Shown: positions 54,480-63,797 of the stretch, piece by piece
Layout of the letters: each line of letters begins with the position of its first letter
Numbering within the stretch: the first letter of the stretch is position 1
Origin: Pokkaliibacter plantistimulans
GTDB lineage: Bacteria; Pseudomonadota; Gammaproteobacteria; Pseudomonadales; Balneatricaceae
DNA: 64,000 nt
Assembly (NCBI RefSeq): GCF_046844695.1
Contig: NZ_CP177354.1
Location: forward strand, 3,968,001 to 4,032,000
Reading direction: 5' to 3'
Notes under the pieces: model-generated
What the model was told of the DNA's origin: nothing
What the model saw: only the letters and a program-made list of their open reading frames with translations
Database searches by the model: none
Made by a program: the position numbers and the translations under genes

Positions 54480-55958
54480 ATGGCATATTCCGTTCGACAA
54501 CACTGGTTTTCCAACCTGCGCGGAGACATTCTCGCTGGCCTGGTGGTGGCTCTGGCACTTATCCCGGAAGCAATCGCTTTCTCCATCATTGCCGGGGTCG
54601 ACCCCAAGGTCGGGCTTTATGCCTCGTTCTGTATTGCCGTAGTCACCGCCTTTGCGGGTGGCCGCCCGGCCATGATCTCAGCCGCCACCGGTGCCATGGC
54701 ACTGTTGATGGTGACACTGGTCAAAGAGCATGGACTGCAGTATCTGCTGGCAGCCTCTGTGTTGTGCGGCGCGCTGCAGATTGTCTGCGGCTACCTCAAA
54801 CTCGGCAGCCTGATGCGCTTTGTATCCCGCTCCGTGGTCACCGGCTTCGTCAATGCCCTGGCTATTCTGATCTTTATGGCACAGCTGCCAGAGTTGATTG
54901 GGGTCACTTGGCACGTCTATGCCATGACCGCTGCAGGTCTGGCCATCATTTACCTGTTTCCCTATATCACCCGCGCGATCCCCTCACCGCTGGTATGTAT
55001 CGTCAGCCTGACCGCAGTGTCCATGGCTCTGGGTCTGAATATTCATACGGTCGGCGATATGGGTGAGCTGCCAGACAGTCTGCCGCTGTTCTTGCTGCCT
55101 GATGTGCCACTCAATCTGCAGACGCTGGCAATCATCTTTCCTTACTCTGCCGCCATGGCGGTGGTTGGTCTGCTGGAATCCCTGATGACCGCAACCATCG
55201 TCGATGAATTTACTGACACCAGCAGTGACAAGAACCGTGAATGCAAGGGCCAGGGTCTGGCCAATATTGTGGCCGCCTGTCTGGGTGGAATGGCGGGTTG
55301 CGCCATGATTGGCCAGTCTGTCATCAACGTGAAGTCAGGTGGGCGTACCCGTTTATCCACCCTGATAGCAGGCGTTGTGCTGCTGATTCTGGTGGTCTTC
55401 CTCGGCCCCTGGGTATCACAGATCCCCATGGCGGCACTGGTTTCCGTGATGATCATGGTGTCCATCGGCACCTTCAGCTGGGATTCGATTCGCAACCTGC
55501 GCACCTATCCTCTCAGCACTAATGTGGTAATGATTGCGACGGTGGTTGTGGTGGTCTTCACCCATAACCTGGCCATCGGCGTACTGGTGGGTGTACTGCT
55601 GAGTGCTCTGTTCTTCGCCAACAAGGTTGGTCAGGTACTGTTTATCGGCTCTGAAGCCGATGAGTCAGGCATACAACGCACTTACAGCGTGGTAGGTCAG
55701 GTGTTCTTTGCTTCCTCCACCCGCTTCAATGCCGCTTTTGATTTCCGTGAAGTCGTGCAAAAAGTGGTCATCGATGTCAGCCGTGCCCACTTCTGGGACA
55801 TCACTGCGGTGAATGCACTGGACAAAGTTGTTATCAAGTTTCGCCGCGAAGGGACTAACGTTGAGGTCATTGGTCTGAACGAAGCCAGCGCCACTCTGAT
55901 GGATCGCTTCGCGGTGCATGACAAACCTGAAGCCGTCGAAAAGCTGATGGACCATTAA
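54480..55958 (+). CDS. SulP-family inorganic anion transporter with STAS domain
   Basis: A 492-aa inner-membrane transporter. The family signature is in the first helices (GDILAGLVVALALIPEAIAF, VDPKVGLYASF), with about 11 membrane segments to residue 390, then a STAS domain (about 400-485, with VVIDVSRAHFWDITAVNALD). Substrates in the family are sulfate, bicarbonate or dicarboxylates. It is paired with a UspA protein downstream, a common arrangement. The start could be GTG 54468 or ATG 54480. The stop codon TAA lies inside the left end of a MITE-like element. Confidence 0.9.
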   Translation: MAYSVRQHWFSNLRGDILAGLVVALALIPEAIAFSIIAGVDPKVGLYASFCIAVVTAFAGGRPAMISAATGAMALLMVTLVKEHGLQYLLAASVLCGALQIVCGYLKLGSLMRFVSRSVVTGFVNALAILIFMAQLPELIGVTWHVYAMTAAGLAIIYLFPYITRAIPSPLVCIVSLTAVSMALGLNIHTVGDMGELPDSLPLFLLPDVPLNLQTLAIIFPYSAAMAVVGLLESLMTATIVDEFTDTSSDKNRECKGQGLANIVAACLGGMAGCAMIGQSVINVKSGGRTRLSTLIAGVVLLILVVFLGPWVSQIPMAALVSVMIMVSIGTFSWDSIRNLRTYPLSTNVVMIATVVVVVFTHNLAIGVLVGVLLSALFFANKVGQVLFIGSEADESGIQRTYSVVGQVFFASSTRFNAAFDFREVVQKVVIDVSRAHFWDITAVNALDKVVIKFRREGTNVEVIGLNEASATLMDRFAVHDKPEAVEKLMDH

Positions 55959-56173
55959 CAGGCTGTTGAAAAACGTGATCGAGACAGCCGAGACAAGGAA
56001 ATACCCCGAGGGCACAAGAAACAGGCGAAAAAGCGGAGTTTAGTGGACTAAATGAGCATTTGACTCGCTTTGCTCGCCCTTCGGGGCCGTGCTAAAGCAC
56101 GTTCAGCCTTCGGCTGTGAGCCTGCTTTTGACGCGGTATTCGGCAACGCAGATAGATTTTCAACGACCTATTA
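55956..56173. mobile_element. MITE-like repeat element, copy 2 (218 bp)
   Basis: The ends TAACAGGCTGTTGAAAA (55956-55972) and TTTTCAACGACCTATTA (56157-56173) are inverted repeats with 14 of 17 matches. The interior has GC-rich hairpins (GTGCTAAAGCAC, CAGCCTTCGGCTG, and TTTAGTGGACTAAA) and no coding capacity. It is homologous, in inverse orientation, to the 151-bp copy at 40939-41089. It sits between the SulP and UspA genes and supplies the SulP stop codon. Confidence 0.78.
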
Positions 56174-56345
56174 AGAGTGTCATCACGATCTTGCCAGCCG
56201 CGGCCATGCAAGGCGAAACGGACTGCGGAGCGAAGTTCAGTGATTCTGAATGAGCATCCGTGGACCTTTTCAACAGGGTGGCTGACGCATGGCAGATCGT
56301 GATCACGCCCGATATGCCCTAGAGGGATTACAAGAGGACTCCTCC

Positions 56346-57203
56346 ATGACTGAACAGGTTTATGCCTGCATTGATGGTTCAGTATCCACGCGCACCGTCT
56401 GCGACTACGCAGCCTGGGCCAGCCAGCGCCTGTCGACGTCATTGACCCTGCTGCATGTACTGGACAAGGAAAGCTACCCCGTCGCTGCGGACTACAGCGG
56501 CAATATCGGCCTCGGTAGCCAGGAGCAATTGCTGAAGCAACTGGCCGCCCTGGATGAGGAACGCGCAAAACTGGCTATCCAGCACGGCCTGCACATGCTG
56601 GAAGCGGCCAGGGAGCGGGTGAAAAGCGATGGCGTCGCCAACGCTGGCTGCATGCAGCGTCACGGTGATCTGGTTGACTGCATCGTCGAACAGCAAGGTG
56701 ACATGCGTGTGCTGGTGATGGGCAAGCAGGGAGCAGGCGAGACCCACCCGGGCAGGCAGGTAGGCACTCATCTGGAAAGCGTCATTCGCACCCTGCACCG
56801 CCCCATTCTGGTCAGCACGGGGACATTCAAGGCTCCAGAACGTGTGCTGTTTGCCTTTGATGGCAGTCAAACCAGCCGCAAGGGTATCGAGCGTCTGGTC
56901 AGCAGCCCGCTGCTGACGGGGTTGCAGATCGACATCCTGTTGGTCGGCGCCGATACCGTCGAGCACAAGGAGCAGGTGAAATGGGCTGCCAACACCCTGA
57001 CGGCAGCAGGCTTCAACGTGCCCAATACCGCCATTCGGGCAGGTGAAGTGGATGAGGTCATCCAGCATTATTGCCAGCAGGAAAAGATGGATCTTCTGGT
57101 AATGGGTGCTTACGGCCACAGCCGCATCCGGCAATTTCTGGTGGGCAGTACCACCACCAGCATGATCACCAAATCCACCATTCCGCTACTGATACTGCGC
57201 TAA
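56346..57203 (+). CDS. Tandem universal stress protein (two UspA domains)
   Basis: A 285-aa cytoplasmic protein with two Usp domains (about 1-140 and 150-285). The second carries the full ATP-binding pattern GAYGHSRIRQFLVGSTT (about 258-274); the first has the related but altered GKQGAGETHPGRQVGTHLESV, so it may not bind ATP. It starts at 56346, with AGAGGA 7 bases upstream. SulP-Usp pairs suggest it modulates or responds to the transporter; a MITE-like element now lies between the two genes. Confidence 0.92.
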   Translation: MTEQVYACIDGSVSTRTVCDYAAWASQRLSTSLTLLHVLDKESYPVAADYSGNIGLGSQEQLLKQLAALDEERAKLAIQHGLHMLEAARERVKSDGVANAGCMQRHGDLVDCIVEQQGDMRVLVMGKQGAGETHPGRQVGTHLESVIRTLHRPILVSTGTFKAPERVLFAFDGSQTSRKGIERLVSSPLLTGLQIDILLVGADTVEHKEQVKWAANTLTAAGFNVPNTAIRAGEVDEVIQHYCQQEKMDLLVMGAYGHSRIRQFLVGSTTTSMITKSTIPLLILR

Positions 57204-57208
57204 AGTGC

Positions 57209-57237
57209 AAAGGGATCGCTTGTGCGATCCCTTTTTC
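57209..57237 (+). terminator. Intrinsic terminator after the UspA gene
   Basis: Arms AAAGGGATCGC (57209-57219) and GCGATCCCTTT (57224-57234), 4-nt loop, T run following. Confidence 0.92.
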
Positions 57238-57270
57238 TTGCAAGAATACACTCAGAGCGTGAATGCGCTC

Positions 57271-58188
57271 TTATACCGCAGCGGTCGCCATTTCAGGCAG
57301 ACATGCCACCAGCTTCTGCCGCAACGCAACGACCTCTCCCACGATGAGCAGTGCAGGTGACTGGCAACCGTGCTGCCGGATGGTGGACTCCAGTTGCGCC
57401 AGGGTGGTTTCCCATACTTTCTGATCCGGCTGACTGCCCCGCTCGACGATAGCCACCGGCAAATCCGACGCCGCCCCTTCTGACATCAACTTGGCAGCAA
57501 TAGCCCCCGCCTGAGCCAGCCCCATATAAAACACCAGTGTCTGACTTGGCTGATACCACTGGCTGAGGTCCAGCCCTTCTTTGCCTTCCTGCAGGTGTCC
57601 GGTGATAAAGCGACAAGACTGGGCTATGCCGCGATAGGTCAGGGGAATACTGGTGCTGGCGGCACAGCCTGCAGCGGCAGTAATACCCGGCAGCACCTTG
57701 CAGGGCACGCCCGCTTCCAGCAGGTGCATGAGTTCTTCACCACCCCGCCCAAACACGAAGGGGTCGCCGCCTTTCAGACGCAATACACGCAGTCCGCGTT
57801 CCGCCAGCTCAATCAGTTTGGTCTCGATCTGGGCCTGCGGCACGCTGTGATGACCAGCACTTTTACCCACGTAATAGCGCTCGGTGGTGACCGGCACTTC
57901 GGCAAGAATCGCATCACTGACCAAGCGGTCATAGACAATCACATCGGCCACTTTCAGCGCAGCATAGGCACCCATCGACAGCATCGACAGGTCTCCCGGC
58001 CCTGCGCCCACCAACCAGACATGACCGGGCAGAAAATCCAGGGTTAAATGAGAGGCGAACTGCCCGCCATTAACCAAGTCACGGCCGCTAACGTCACGAC
58101 TGGAAGAGAGAAACGCCTGCAGTTGCTGCCATCCCTGCATCAGGCTGGTGGTGACACGAGAAGTCAGGGTACGTGGGATAGACATCAT
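57271..58188 (-). CDS. cobA: Uroporphyrinogen-III C-methyltransferase (SUMT)
   Basis: A 305-aa enzyme that methylates uroporphyrinogen III twice to precorrin-2, the first step to siroheme. Core motifs are VWLVGAGPGDLSML (about 57-70), VIVYDRLVS, the RLKGGDPFVFGRGGEE block (about 137-152) and the PGITAAAGCAA segment. The first 50 residues are an extra N-terminal extension. It overlaps the nasA stop by 4 bases, so it is made with the nitrate reductase; siroheme would serve the nitrite reductase, whose genes are not in the window. Confidence 0.95.
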   Translation of the reverse strand: MMSIPRTLTSRVTTSLMQGWQQLQAFLSSSRDVSGRDLVNGGQFASHLTLDFLPGHVWLVGAGPGDLSMLSMGAYAALKVADVIVYDRLVSDAILAEVPVTTERYYVGKSAGHHSVPQAQIETKLIELAERGLRVLRLKGGDPFVFGRGGEELMHLLEAGVPCKVLPGITAAAGCAASTSIPLTYRGIAQSCRFITGHLQEGKEGLDLSQWYQPSQTLVFYMGLAQAGAIAAKLMSEGAASDLPVAIVERGSQPDQKVWETTLAQLESTIRQHGCQSPALLIVGEVVALRQKLVACLPEMATAAV

Positions 58189-60863
58189 GCAGCCTCCTCG
58201 GCCTGTGCCTGAGCGGCACGAACCATGCGTTTCAGTTCAGGAATACAGGAACCACAGTTGGTTCCACATTTGAGCTTGCTCCCCAGCGCTTCCACGCTGT
58301 TGCAGCCGGCATTCAGGGCTGTCTGGATAGCACCTGCATCCACCTGAAAGCAGCTGCACACCAGCGGCCCCTGATGCGGCCCCTGCTCCAGCACCCGCCC
58401 CAACAGCAGAGTGCGGCGCACAGAAGCATCAGGTTGCTGATTTAACTGTTCAGCCAGGAAGGACGTATCGATCTGCGGCAACTGCTGGTTACTGACGAAA
58501 AGCAGCGTGGTCAGCCGACCGTCACGGAACCACGCCAGCCGCCATTCAGCTCCGGCTGCGCCGTTCAGCGCCATACTCGCCTGCCCGTAACGCTCACAAA
58601 GCGCATCGGCCAGTGCGGTCAGGGGTTCACGCGAGGCCACTCGCCACATCCAGCCGTTACTCAACGGCATCCGGGTCCAATACGGCAGACCCGCCATCTC
58701 CACCTCTTCCGTCGCCAGCAACACGCCCTGCCACTGCTGGTCAAAACGCTGCAGACGCACTTGCGTCAGCTTGAATTCAGGCTGACCGGAAAAAGGATCC
58801 AGTCGTGCGGCTACCAGAGTATCGACCCGGGCCTGCGCACTGAATACGCCATTCCAGTGCATGGGAATAAACACCTGCCCTGGTTGCTGACCACCGTCTT
58901 CACGAATGCGCACGATTACGCTGCCATCACGACTGGCGACTTCTGCCAGATCCCCTTCCTGCAACTTCAGACGCTTAAGATCCTGCGGATGGACTGCCAC
59001 AAAAGGTTCGGCGCGATGCTGCAGTAAACGCGGTACGTAGCCGGTGCGGGTCATGGTGTGCCATTGATCACGAATGCGGCCGGTATTCAGCAGCAGTGGA
59101 TAGTGATCTGGCACACCTTTGCGTTGCTCTCCGCCCTCAACACAGAGCAGCCGGGCGCGCCCGTTGACCGTGTAGAACTGACCATTGCCAAACAACCGCT
59201 GCATGCCGCGTGGATGGCGCTGACTCAACGGCCACTGCACTGGCTGAAGCTGGTCATATTCGGTACGACTGATGTTTTCCAGCAGAGAAATATCAAAAGC
59301 CCGCTGGCCATCGTTTTCAAAGCCGGACAATGCCGCATGCTCGCGGAAAATATCCACCGGATGCTGATAGTCAAAAGCCTCTGCAAACCCCATCCGGCGT
59401 GCGACTTCCGTGATGATCCACCAGTCATTGCGAGCGGCACCGGGGCCGGGAATCAGACCCCGCTGACGGGAAATGCAGCGCTCTGAATTGGTCACCGTGC
59501 CATCTTTCTCGGCCCAGCTGGTGGCAGGCAGACGAATATGTGCCAGACGCAAGGTGTCATTGTCCTGAACGGCATCAGACACGATCACCAGCGGACACTT
59601 AGCCAGCGCCGCTTTGACCCGGTCCGCCTGCGGCAGGCTGACCACCGGATTGGTGGCCATAATCCAGATCGCCTTAATCTGCCCCTGCTCCACCGCCTCG
59701 AACAACTCGACCGCCTTGAGACCGGGCTGTCTGGCCATCTGTGCTGCCTGCCAGAAACGACCGACGCGGTCCACATCATCGCTGGCAAAGTCCATATGCG
59801 CCGCCAGCTGATTGGCCAGTCCACCGACTTCGCGTCCTCCCATGGCATTGGGTTGCCCCGTGACCGAGAATGGCGCCGCACCGGGTTTACCGATACGTCC
59901 TGTCAGCAAGTGGCTGTTGATGATGGCGTTCACCTTGTCGGTGCCCTGACTGGACTGATTCACACCCTGAGAAAACAGCGTCAGGGTGCGGGGGTGATGC
60001 TCTACCCAGGCAAAGAACTGCTGCAGCACATCCATTGCCAGCCCGGTTCTAACTGCCACGCTGGCTAACTCGTACTGCGGGTGATGCAAATGCCCCTGAA
60101 GTTCAGTAAAGCCATCCACCGATTGGGCGACGAACGCTGCATCAATACATCCACGCTCCAGCAGATGGCGGCATAAACCGTTGTATAGCCAGACATCACT
60201 GCCCGGAGCAATGGCAAGGTGCAGATCGGCCAGCTCAGCCGTGTCAGTGTGGCGTGGATCAATCACCACCACCCTGGTGCCTTTCGCCTCTTTGGCAGCC
60301 GAAAGCCGCTGAAACAGAATGGGATGGGCCCAGGCAAGGTTAGAGCCGACAATGACCACCAGATCAGCCAGCTCAATATCTTCATAACAGGCAGGCACGG
60401 CATCGGCGCCAAAAGCACGTTTATGCCCCACCACCGCAGATGCCATGCACAACCGGGAGTTGGTATCGACATTGGCCGAGCCGATGAAGCCTTTCATCAG
60501 CTTGTTGGCCACATAATAGTCTTCGGTAAGCAGCTGCCCTGACAGATAGAAGGCCACCGAATCAGGTCCGTACTGTGCAATGGTCTGCTGCAAGCCGGTC
60601 GCAACAGCCTCCAGTGCCTGCTCCCAGAGCACGGCCTGAGCACCAATCTGAGGCTGCAACATGCGATGAGACGTAGTCAGTGTTTCTGCCAGCGCCGAGC
60701 CTTTGACACACAGCCGCCCAAGATTGGCAGGGTGCCTTGCATCCCCCTTGACTGACTGCAGATGCGCCCCCAGCAGGCTGGCCTCCACTCCGCAGCCAAC
60801 GCCGCAATAGGGACAGGTTGTTGTAGCCGTCTGTACAGCGCGCTCTGTCAGTTGACTGCTCAT
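58185..60863 (-). CDS. nasA: Assimilatory nitrate reductase catalytic subunit
   Basis: An 892-aa cytoplasmic molybdoenzyme. The N terminus binds 4Fe-4S (CPYCGVGCGVEAS and LGRLCVKG), followed by Mo-bisMGD domains (GSNLAWAHPILFQR, MATNPVVSLPQ, LPATSWAEKDGTVTNSER) and the dinucleotide-binding barrel (NTGRIRDQWHTMTRTGYVPR). A C-terminal BFD-like 2Fe-2S domain (CSCFQVD, LKCGTNCGSC) is present, as in NasA with an internal electron carrier. The ATG at 60863 has GGAGG 5 bases upstream; the in-frame GTG at 60881 does not. A terminator hairpin lies in the leader. Confidence 0.96.
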   Translation of the reverse strand: MSSQLTERAVQTATTTCPYCGVGCGVEASLLGAHLQSVKGDARHPANLGRLCVKGSALAETLTTSHRMLQPQIGAQAVLWEQALEAVATGLQQTIAQYGPDSVAFYLSGQLLTEDYYVANKLMKGFIGSANVDTNSRLCMASAVVGHKRAFGADAVPACYEDIELADLVVIVGSNLAWAHPILFQRLSAAKEAKGTRVVVIDPRHTDTAELADLHLAIAPGSDVWLYNGLCRHLLERGCIDAAFVAQSVDGFTELQGHLHHPQYELASVAVRTGLAMDVLQQFFAWVEHHPRTLTLFSQGVNQSSQGTDKVNAIINSHLLTGRIGKPGAAPFSVTGQPNAMGGREVGGLANQLAAHMDFASDDVDRVGRFWQAAQMARQPGLKAVELFEAVEQGQIKAIWIMATNPVVSLPQADRVKAALAKCPLVIVSDAVQDNDTLRLAHIRLPATSWAEKDGTVTNSERCISRQRGLIPGPGAARNDWWIITEVARRMGFAEAFDYQHPVDIFREHAALSGFENDGQRAFDISLLENISRTEYDQLQPVQWPLSQRHPRGMQRLFGNGQFYTVNGRARLLCVEGGEQRKGVPDHYPLLLNTGRIRDQWHTMTRTGYVPRLLQHRAEPFVAVHPQDLKRLKLQEGDLAEVASRDGSVIVRIREDGGQQPGQVFIPMHWNGVFSAQARVDTLVAARLDPFSGQPEFKLTQVRLQRFDQQWQGVLLATEEVEMAGLPYWTRMPLSNGWMWRVASREPLTALADALCERYGQASMALNGAAGAEWRLAWFRDGRLTTLLFVSNQQLPQIDTSFLAEQLNQQPDASVRRTLLLGRVLEQGPHQGPLVCSCFQVDAGAIQTALNAGCNSVEALGSKLKCGTNCGSCIPELKRMVRAAQAQAEEAA

Positions 60864-60901
60864 CTGGCCTCCTCTTTCCACTGCTCACAAAAATTGCAGG
60901 C

Positions 60902-60940
60902 AAAAAAAAGGCGCCTCCCCACCGAAGTGGATGAGACGCC
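60902..60940 (-). terminator. Intrinsic terminator in the nasA leader (attenuator candidate)
   Basis: On the minus strand a GC-rich stem (60927-60940 with 60910-60922, one bulged A) closes a UUCG tetraloop and is followed by eight T residues at 60902-60909. It lies about 40 bases before the nasA start, in the same direction, so it must be bypassed for expression. NasR- or NasT-type antitermination is known for nitrate assimilation leaders; that factor is not visible here. Confidence 0.8.
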
Positions 60941-60966
60941 ATTGTCAACATGCCCTAATCTGGGAG

Positions 60967-60986
60967 AGCTTCCAAATTTGGAAGCT
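60967..60986. promoter_or_regulatory. Perfect 20-bp palindrome in the nasA leader region
   Basis: AGCTTCCAAATTTGGAAGCT. In RNA it would form a 7-bp stem with a six-base loop AAAUUU just upstream of the leader terminator; hexaloop hairpins are the ANTAR-binding type, but the expected G at loop position 4 is absent. It could instead be a DNA operator between nasA and the LysR gene. Confidence 0.55.
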
Positions 60987-61353
60987 TGCCCTGCACAATT
61001 ACTAATGCAGAGGCTGTGCCAACTTTCACCAATACCAGCGCACGTATCACCTTTTTATTAAAAAATGATGTCCAATTGCACCGCAGTGCACAAGAAATCA
61101 GCTTTATTGCACGACGCGGATTGCTCTTACGCGGTGAATAGTCACACACGATGCCATCGACAGGGGCATTTCCCTCTCAAGACAACAGCCGGCCACGTAA
61201 AGGCGCACCAGAAATCTGCCAGATCGCATCATGCCGCGTCATTGTGGTGCGCAGGTGGTCTGAGATGCCCTTACATAGTGATGAAAGCATCTAGGTTGCA
61301 TTGCTTCAAAACGCGGTTTCGGTAACACTGTGGCCTCTTGACAGGAGCGATAC

Positions 61354-62289
61354 ATGGATCTGAACGAACTACTGATTTTCATCAAGGTCGTCGAGCTCCA
61401 GAGCTTTACCACCGCTGGCAAAAGCCTGGGTCTGCAGAAATCGACGATCAGCCGCAAAATCGCACAACTGGAAGAACGACTGGGTGTGCGCCTCCTGAAC
61501 CGAACTACCCGTAAACTGAGCCTGACTGACGTGGGGCAAGCCCACTACCAGCGTTGCCGCGAAATTCTTCGTGAGCTGGAAGAAGCCGAGCTGGCCGTTA
61601 CCCGTAGCCAGTCCGAGCCATCAGGTATCCTGCGCGTGGCCATGCCGACCGAACTGGGCCAGCTGATTATGGGTCGCTTCATGGGGGAGTTTATCCAGCG
61701 CTATCCTAAAATTCAGATCCAGGCTGAACTCAGCTCCCGCTTAGTGGATATCGTCGGTGAAGGTTTTGATCTGGCGATTCGTGTCAATCGTATGGAAGAC
61801 TCATCACTGGTATGCCGTCGCCTGCTTAACAGCCCACTGCGCCTCTACGCCAGCGCAGGTTATCTGGAATCTCACGGCACACCAGCGCACCCTACCGATC
61901 TGCACTCGCATAAGCTCATGGTGATTGAAAAAGACTCCCAGCTGCAACAGACCTGGGCATTCAAACATGAAGATGAAGAAGTGCACATCACTGCCCGCGC
62001 CGTACTGAGTGCCAACAGCATGACCTGCTGCCGTGAAGCGATGCTGACCGGCCTGGGTATTGCCCGTCTGCCCATGGCCTATATGAAGGAACAAGTCCAA
62101 AGTGGTGCAGCCATCCCCTTGCTGACCGAGTGGGAAATTGAGCCCGCCACCATCTGGGCGGTTTACTCCTCGCGCCGCCTGATGCCTACCAAGCTGCGTA
62201 TTTTCCTTGATGAGCTGGTCACCTTCCTGGAAAACAACAAGACGGAACACTTTGCGGCCAGTGCCCTGATGGGTATTCACAGTAATTGA
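61354..62289 (+). CDS. LysR-family transcriptional regulator
   Basis: A 311-aa regulator. The N-terminal winged helix-turn-helix is clear (LNELLIFIKVVELQSFTTAG, STISRKIAQLEERLGVRLLN, residues 3-55), followed by a type 2 periplasmic-binding-like effector domain (about 90-295). It belongs to the CrgA/DsdC-like subgroup with RTTRKLSLTDVG. It is divergent from nasA with about 490 bases between, so control of nitrate assimilation is possible but unproven; most LysR targets are the divergent gene. Confidence 0.93.
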   Translation: MDLNELLIFIKVVELQSFTTAGKSLGLQKSTISRKIAQLEERLGVRLLNRTTRKLSLTDVGQAHYQRCREILRELEEAELAVTRSQSEPSGILRVAMPTELGQLIMGRFMGEFIQRYPKIQIQAELSSRLVDIVGEGFDLAIRVNRMEDSSLVCRRLLNSPLRLYASAGYLESHGTPAHPTDLHSHKLMVIEKDSQLQQTWAFKHEDEEVHITARAVLSANSMTCCREAMLTGLGIARLPMAYMKEQVQSGAAIPLLTEWEIEPATIWAVYSSRRLMPTKLRIFLDELVTFLENNKTEHFAASALMGIHSN

Positions 62290-62305
62290 GGCTCAGTCCA
62301 TTTCG

Positions 62306-62342
62306 CTTGCGATCTTCCTGAACATGCAGACAAGATCGCAAG
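62306..62342. terminator. Stem-loop after the LysR gene
   Basis: Arms CTTGCGATCTT (62306-62316) and AAGATCGCAAG (62332-62342), 11 bp, 15-nt loop, 17 bases behind the stop. No T run. The rest of 62343-62681 shows no gene and should contain the luxP promoter. Confidence 0.5.
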
Positions 62343-62681
62343 TGCTTCCCGATGGCCAACCTAATGAGAAATCACAGCTAGCAAGCACTTCACCTCATAC
62401 CCAACCACTTACCTTCTAGCGTCCCTCTTGATGGCAACTATCCAAACCAAGGCATTCTAGCCAGGCTCTATATTCACCCTACTGTGATTGGCCAACAGCA
62501 TGGCAAGAACAGCGAGAGCAAGCTATAACTCAGTTTGTATCGCGGCCTTTCGTATAAACCGCCGCCCTCCACAACAACGAAAAACCGTAGGTCTAAGATC
62601 GCTCACCATGGACAGGAGAGAGGTTAATGCCGGAGCTCGCAACAAGCGATCCGATTCGACTACCTTGCTGGAACTGAAATC

Positions 62682-63797
62682 ATGCTGATACCGACGCTTC
62701 GATGGCTGTTTACCTGCACTATCCTACTGCTCCTCCAGCTGTCAACGGCACAGGCGGATGATGCCGAATTCATGACGGCCGATGAACTCTTCCAACGCAA
62801 TCCCGAGCAACAAGCGCTCAGCCAGACACTGGTAGACAGAGTAAAAAATACAGCCACCAGCAACCACGCAGCCTGGAAAGATCACTCCCCACTGAAAGTG
62901 GCAATTATCTACCCTGGGGCACAGGTGTCAGACTACTGGCGGCGTAACATCCAGGCATTCAAAGCCCGGCTGGACGAGCTAGGCATCCGTTATGATCTGA
63001 CCGTGTCCTCTACCTCTCCCGGCAAGGATGAAAGCAAGGCAGCTGAGGACTTCAGTTCAGTACTGGCGCAAAAGCCGGACTACATCATCACCACCTTGGA
63101 CAGCCCGGCACAGAAACGTATGATTGAGTACGTACTGGTGACAGGGCTGTCAAAAATCATCCTGCAGAATATCACCACGCCTGTACGCACCTGGGAAAGC
63201 CGCCCGCCATTACTCTACGTGGGCTTCGATCATGTCACAGGCACCCGCCTGCTGGCTGACTACTTCAAACAGAAGTTCAATAGCAACGCCAGCTATGGTC
63301 TGTTGTACTGGACGCCTGGCGTAGTAAGCAAAGATCGCGGAGACAGTTTTATCAGCATGATGGAAGCCACCGGCAGGATGAAATTGCTGCAGTCGTACTA
63401 TACCGATGCCAATCGGGAATCCGCTCGCAAAGCCACGGAATCGCTGTTGCAGTCCTCTGACGCCATCAACTTCATCTACGCCTGTACGACCGACCTGGCA
63501 CTGGGTGCAGCAGATGCTGTCAGTGCGAGCAATCGCAAGGCAGACATCCTGATCAATGGTTGGGGAGGCGGCGCTTCTGAACTGGAAGCCATTCAGAAAG
63601 GTCAGCTTGATGTCACCGTCATGCGCATGAATGACGATACCGGTGTGGCCATGGCGGAAGCCATCGCTATGGATCTCGCGAACCAGCCAGTTCCCCGGAT
63701 TTACTCGGGAGAGTTCCGACTGGTGACACGTGACACCCCAGCAGATGAGTTAAAGGCTTATGAGAATTACGCTTTCAGGTATTCCGGCGCGCCCTGA
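62682..63797 (+). CDS. luxP: Autoinducer-2-binding periplasmic protein LuxP
   Basis: A 371-aa periplasmic protein with a signal peptide (LRWLFTCTILLLLQLSTAQA, residues 6-25). It aligns by eye with Vibrio LuxP through its length: VAIIYPGAQVSDYWRRNIQA, ILQNITTPVRTWE, YVGFDHVTGTRLLA, YACTTDLALGAADA, LINGWGGGASELEAIQKG and VTVMRMNDDTG. The residues known to contact AI-2 in Vibrio harveyi LuxP (Gln, Ser and Trp of QVSDYW, Asn of QNITT, Arg of DRGDSF, Thr-Asp of CTTD, Trp of NGWGGG, Arg of MRMND) are all present. The stop overlaps the luxQ start (TGATG). Confidence 0.95.
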   Translation: MLIPTLRWLFTCTILLLLQLSTAQADDAEFMTADELFQRNPEQQALSQTLVDRVKNTATSNHAAWKDHSPLKVAIIYPGAQVSDYWRRNIQAFKARLDELGIRYDLTVSSTSPGKDESKAAEDFSSVLAQKPDYIITTLDSPAQKRMIEYVLVTGLSKIILQNITTPVRTWESRPPLLYVGFDHVTGTRLLADYFKQKFNSNASYGLLYWTPGVVSKDRGDSFISMMEATGRMKLLQSYYTDANRESARKATESLLQSSDAINFIYACTTDLALGAADAVSASNRKADILINGWGGGASELEAIQKGQLDVTVMRMNDDTGVAMAEAIAMDLANQPVPRIYSGEFRLVTRDTPADELKAYENYAFRYSGAP

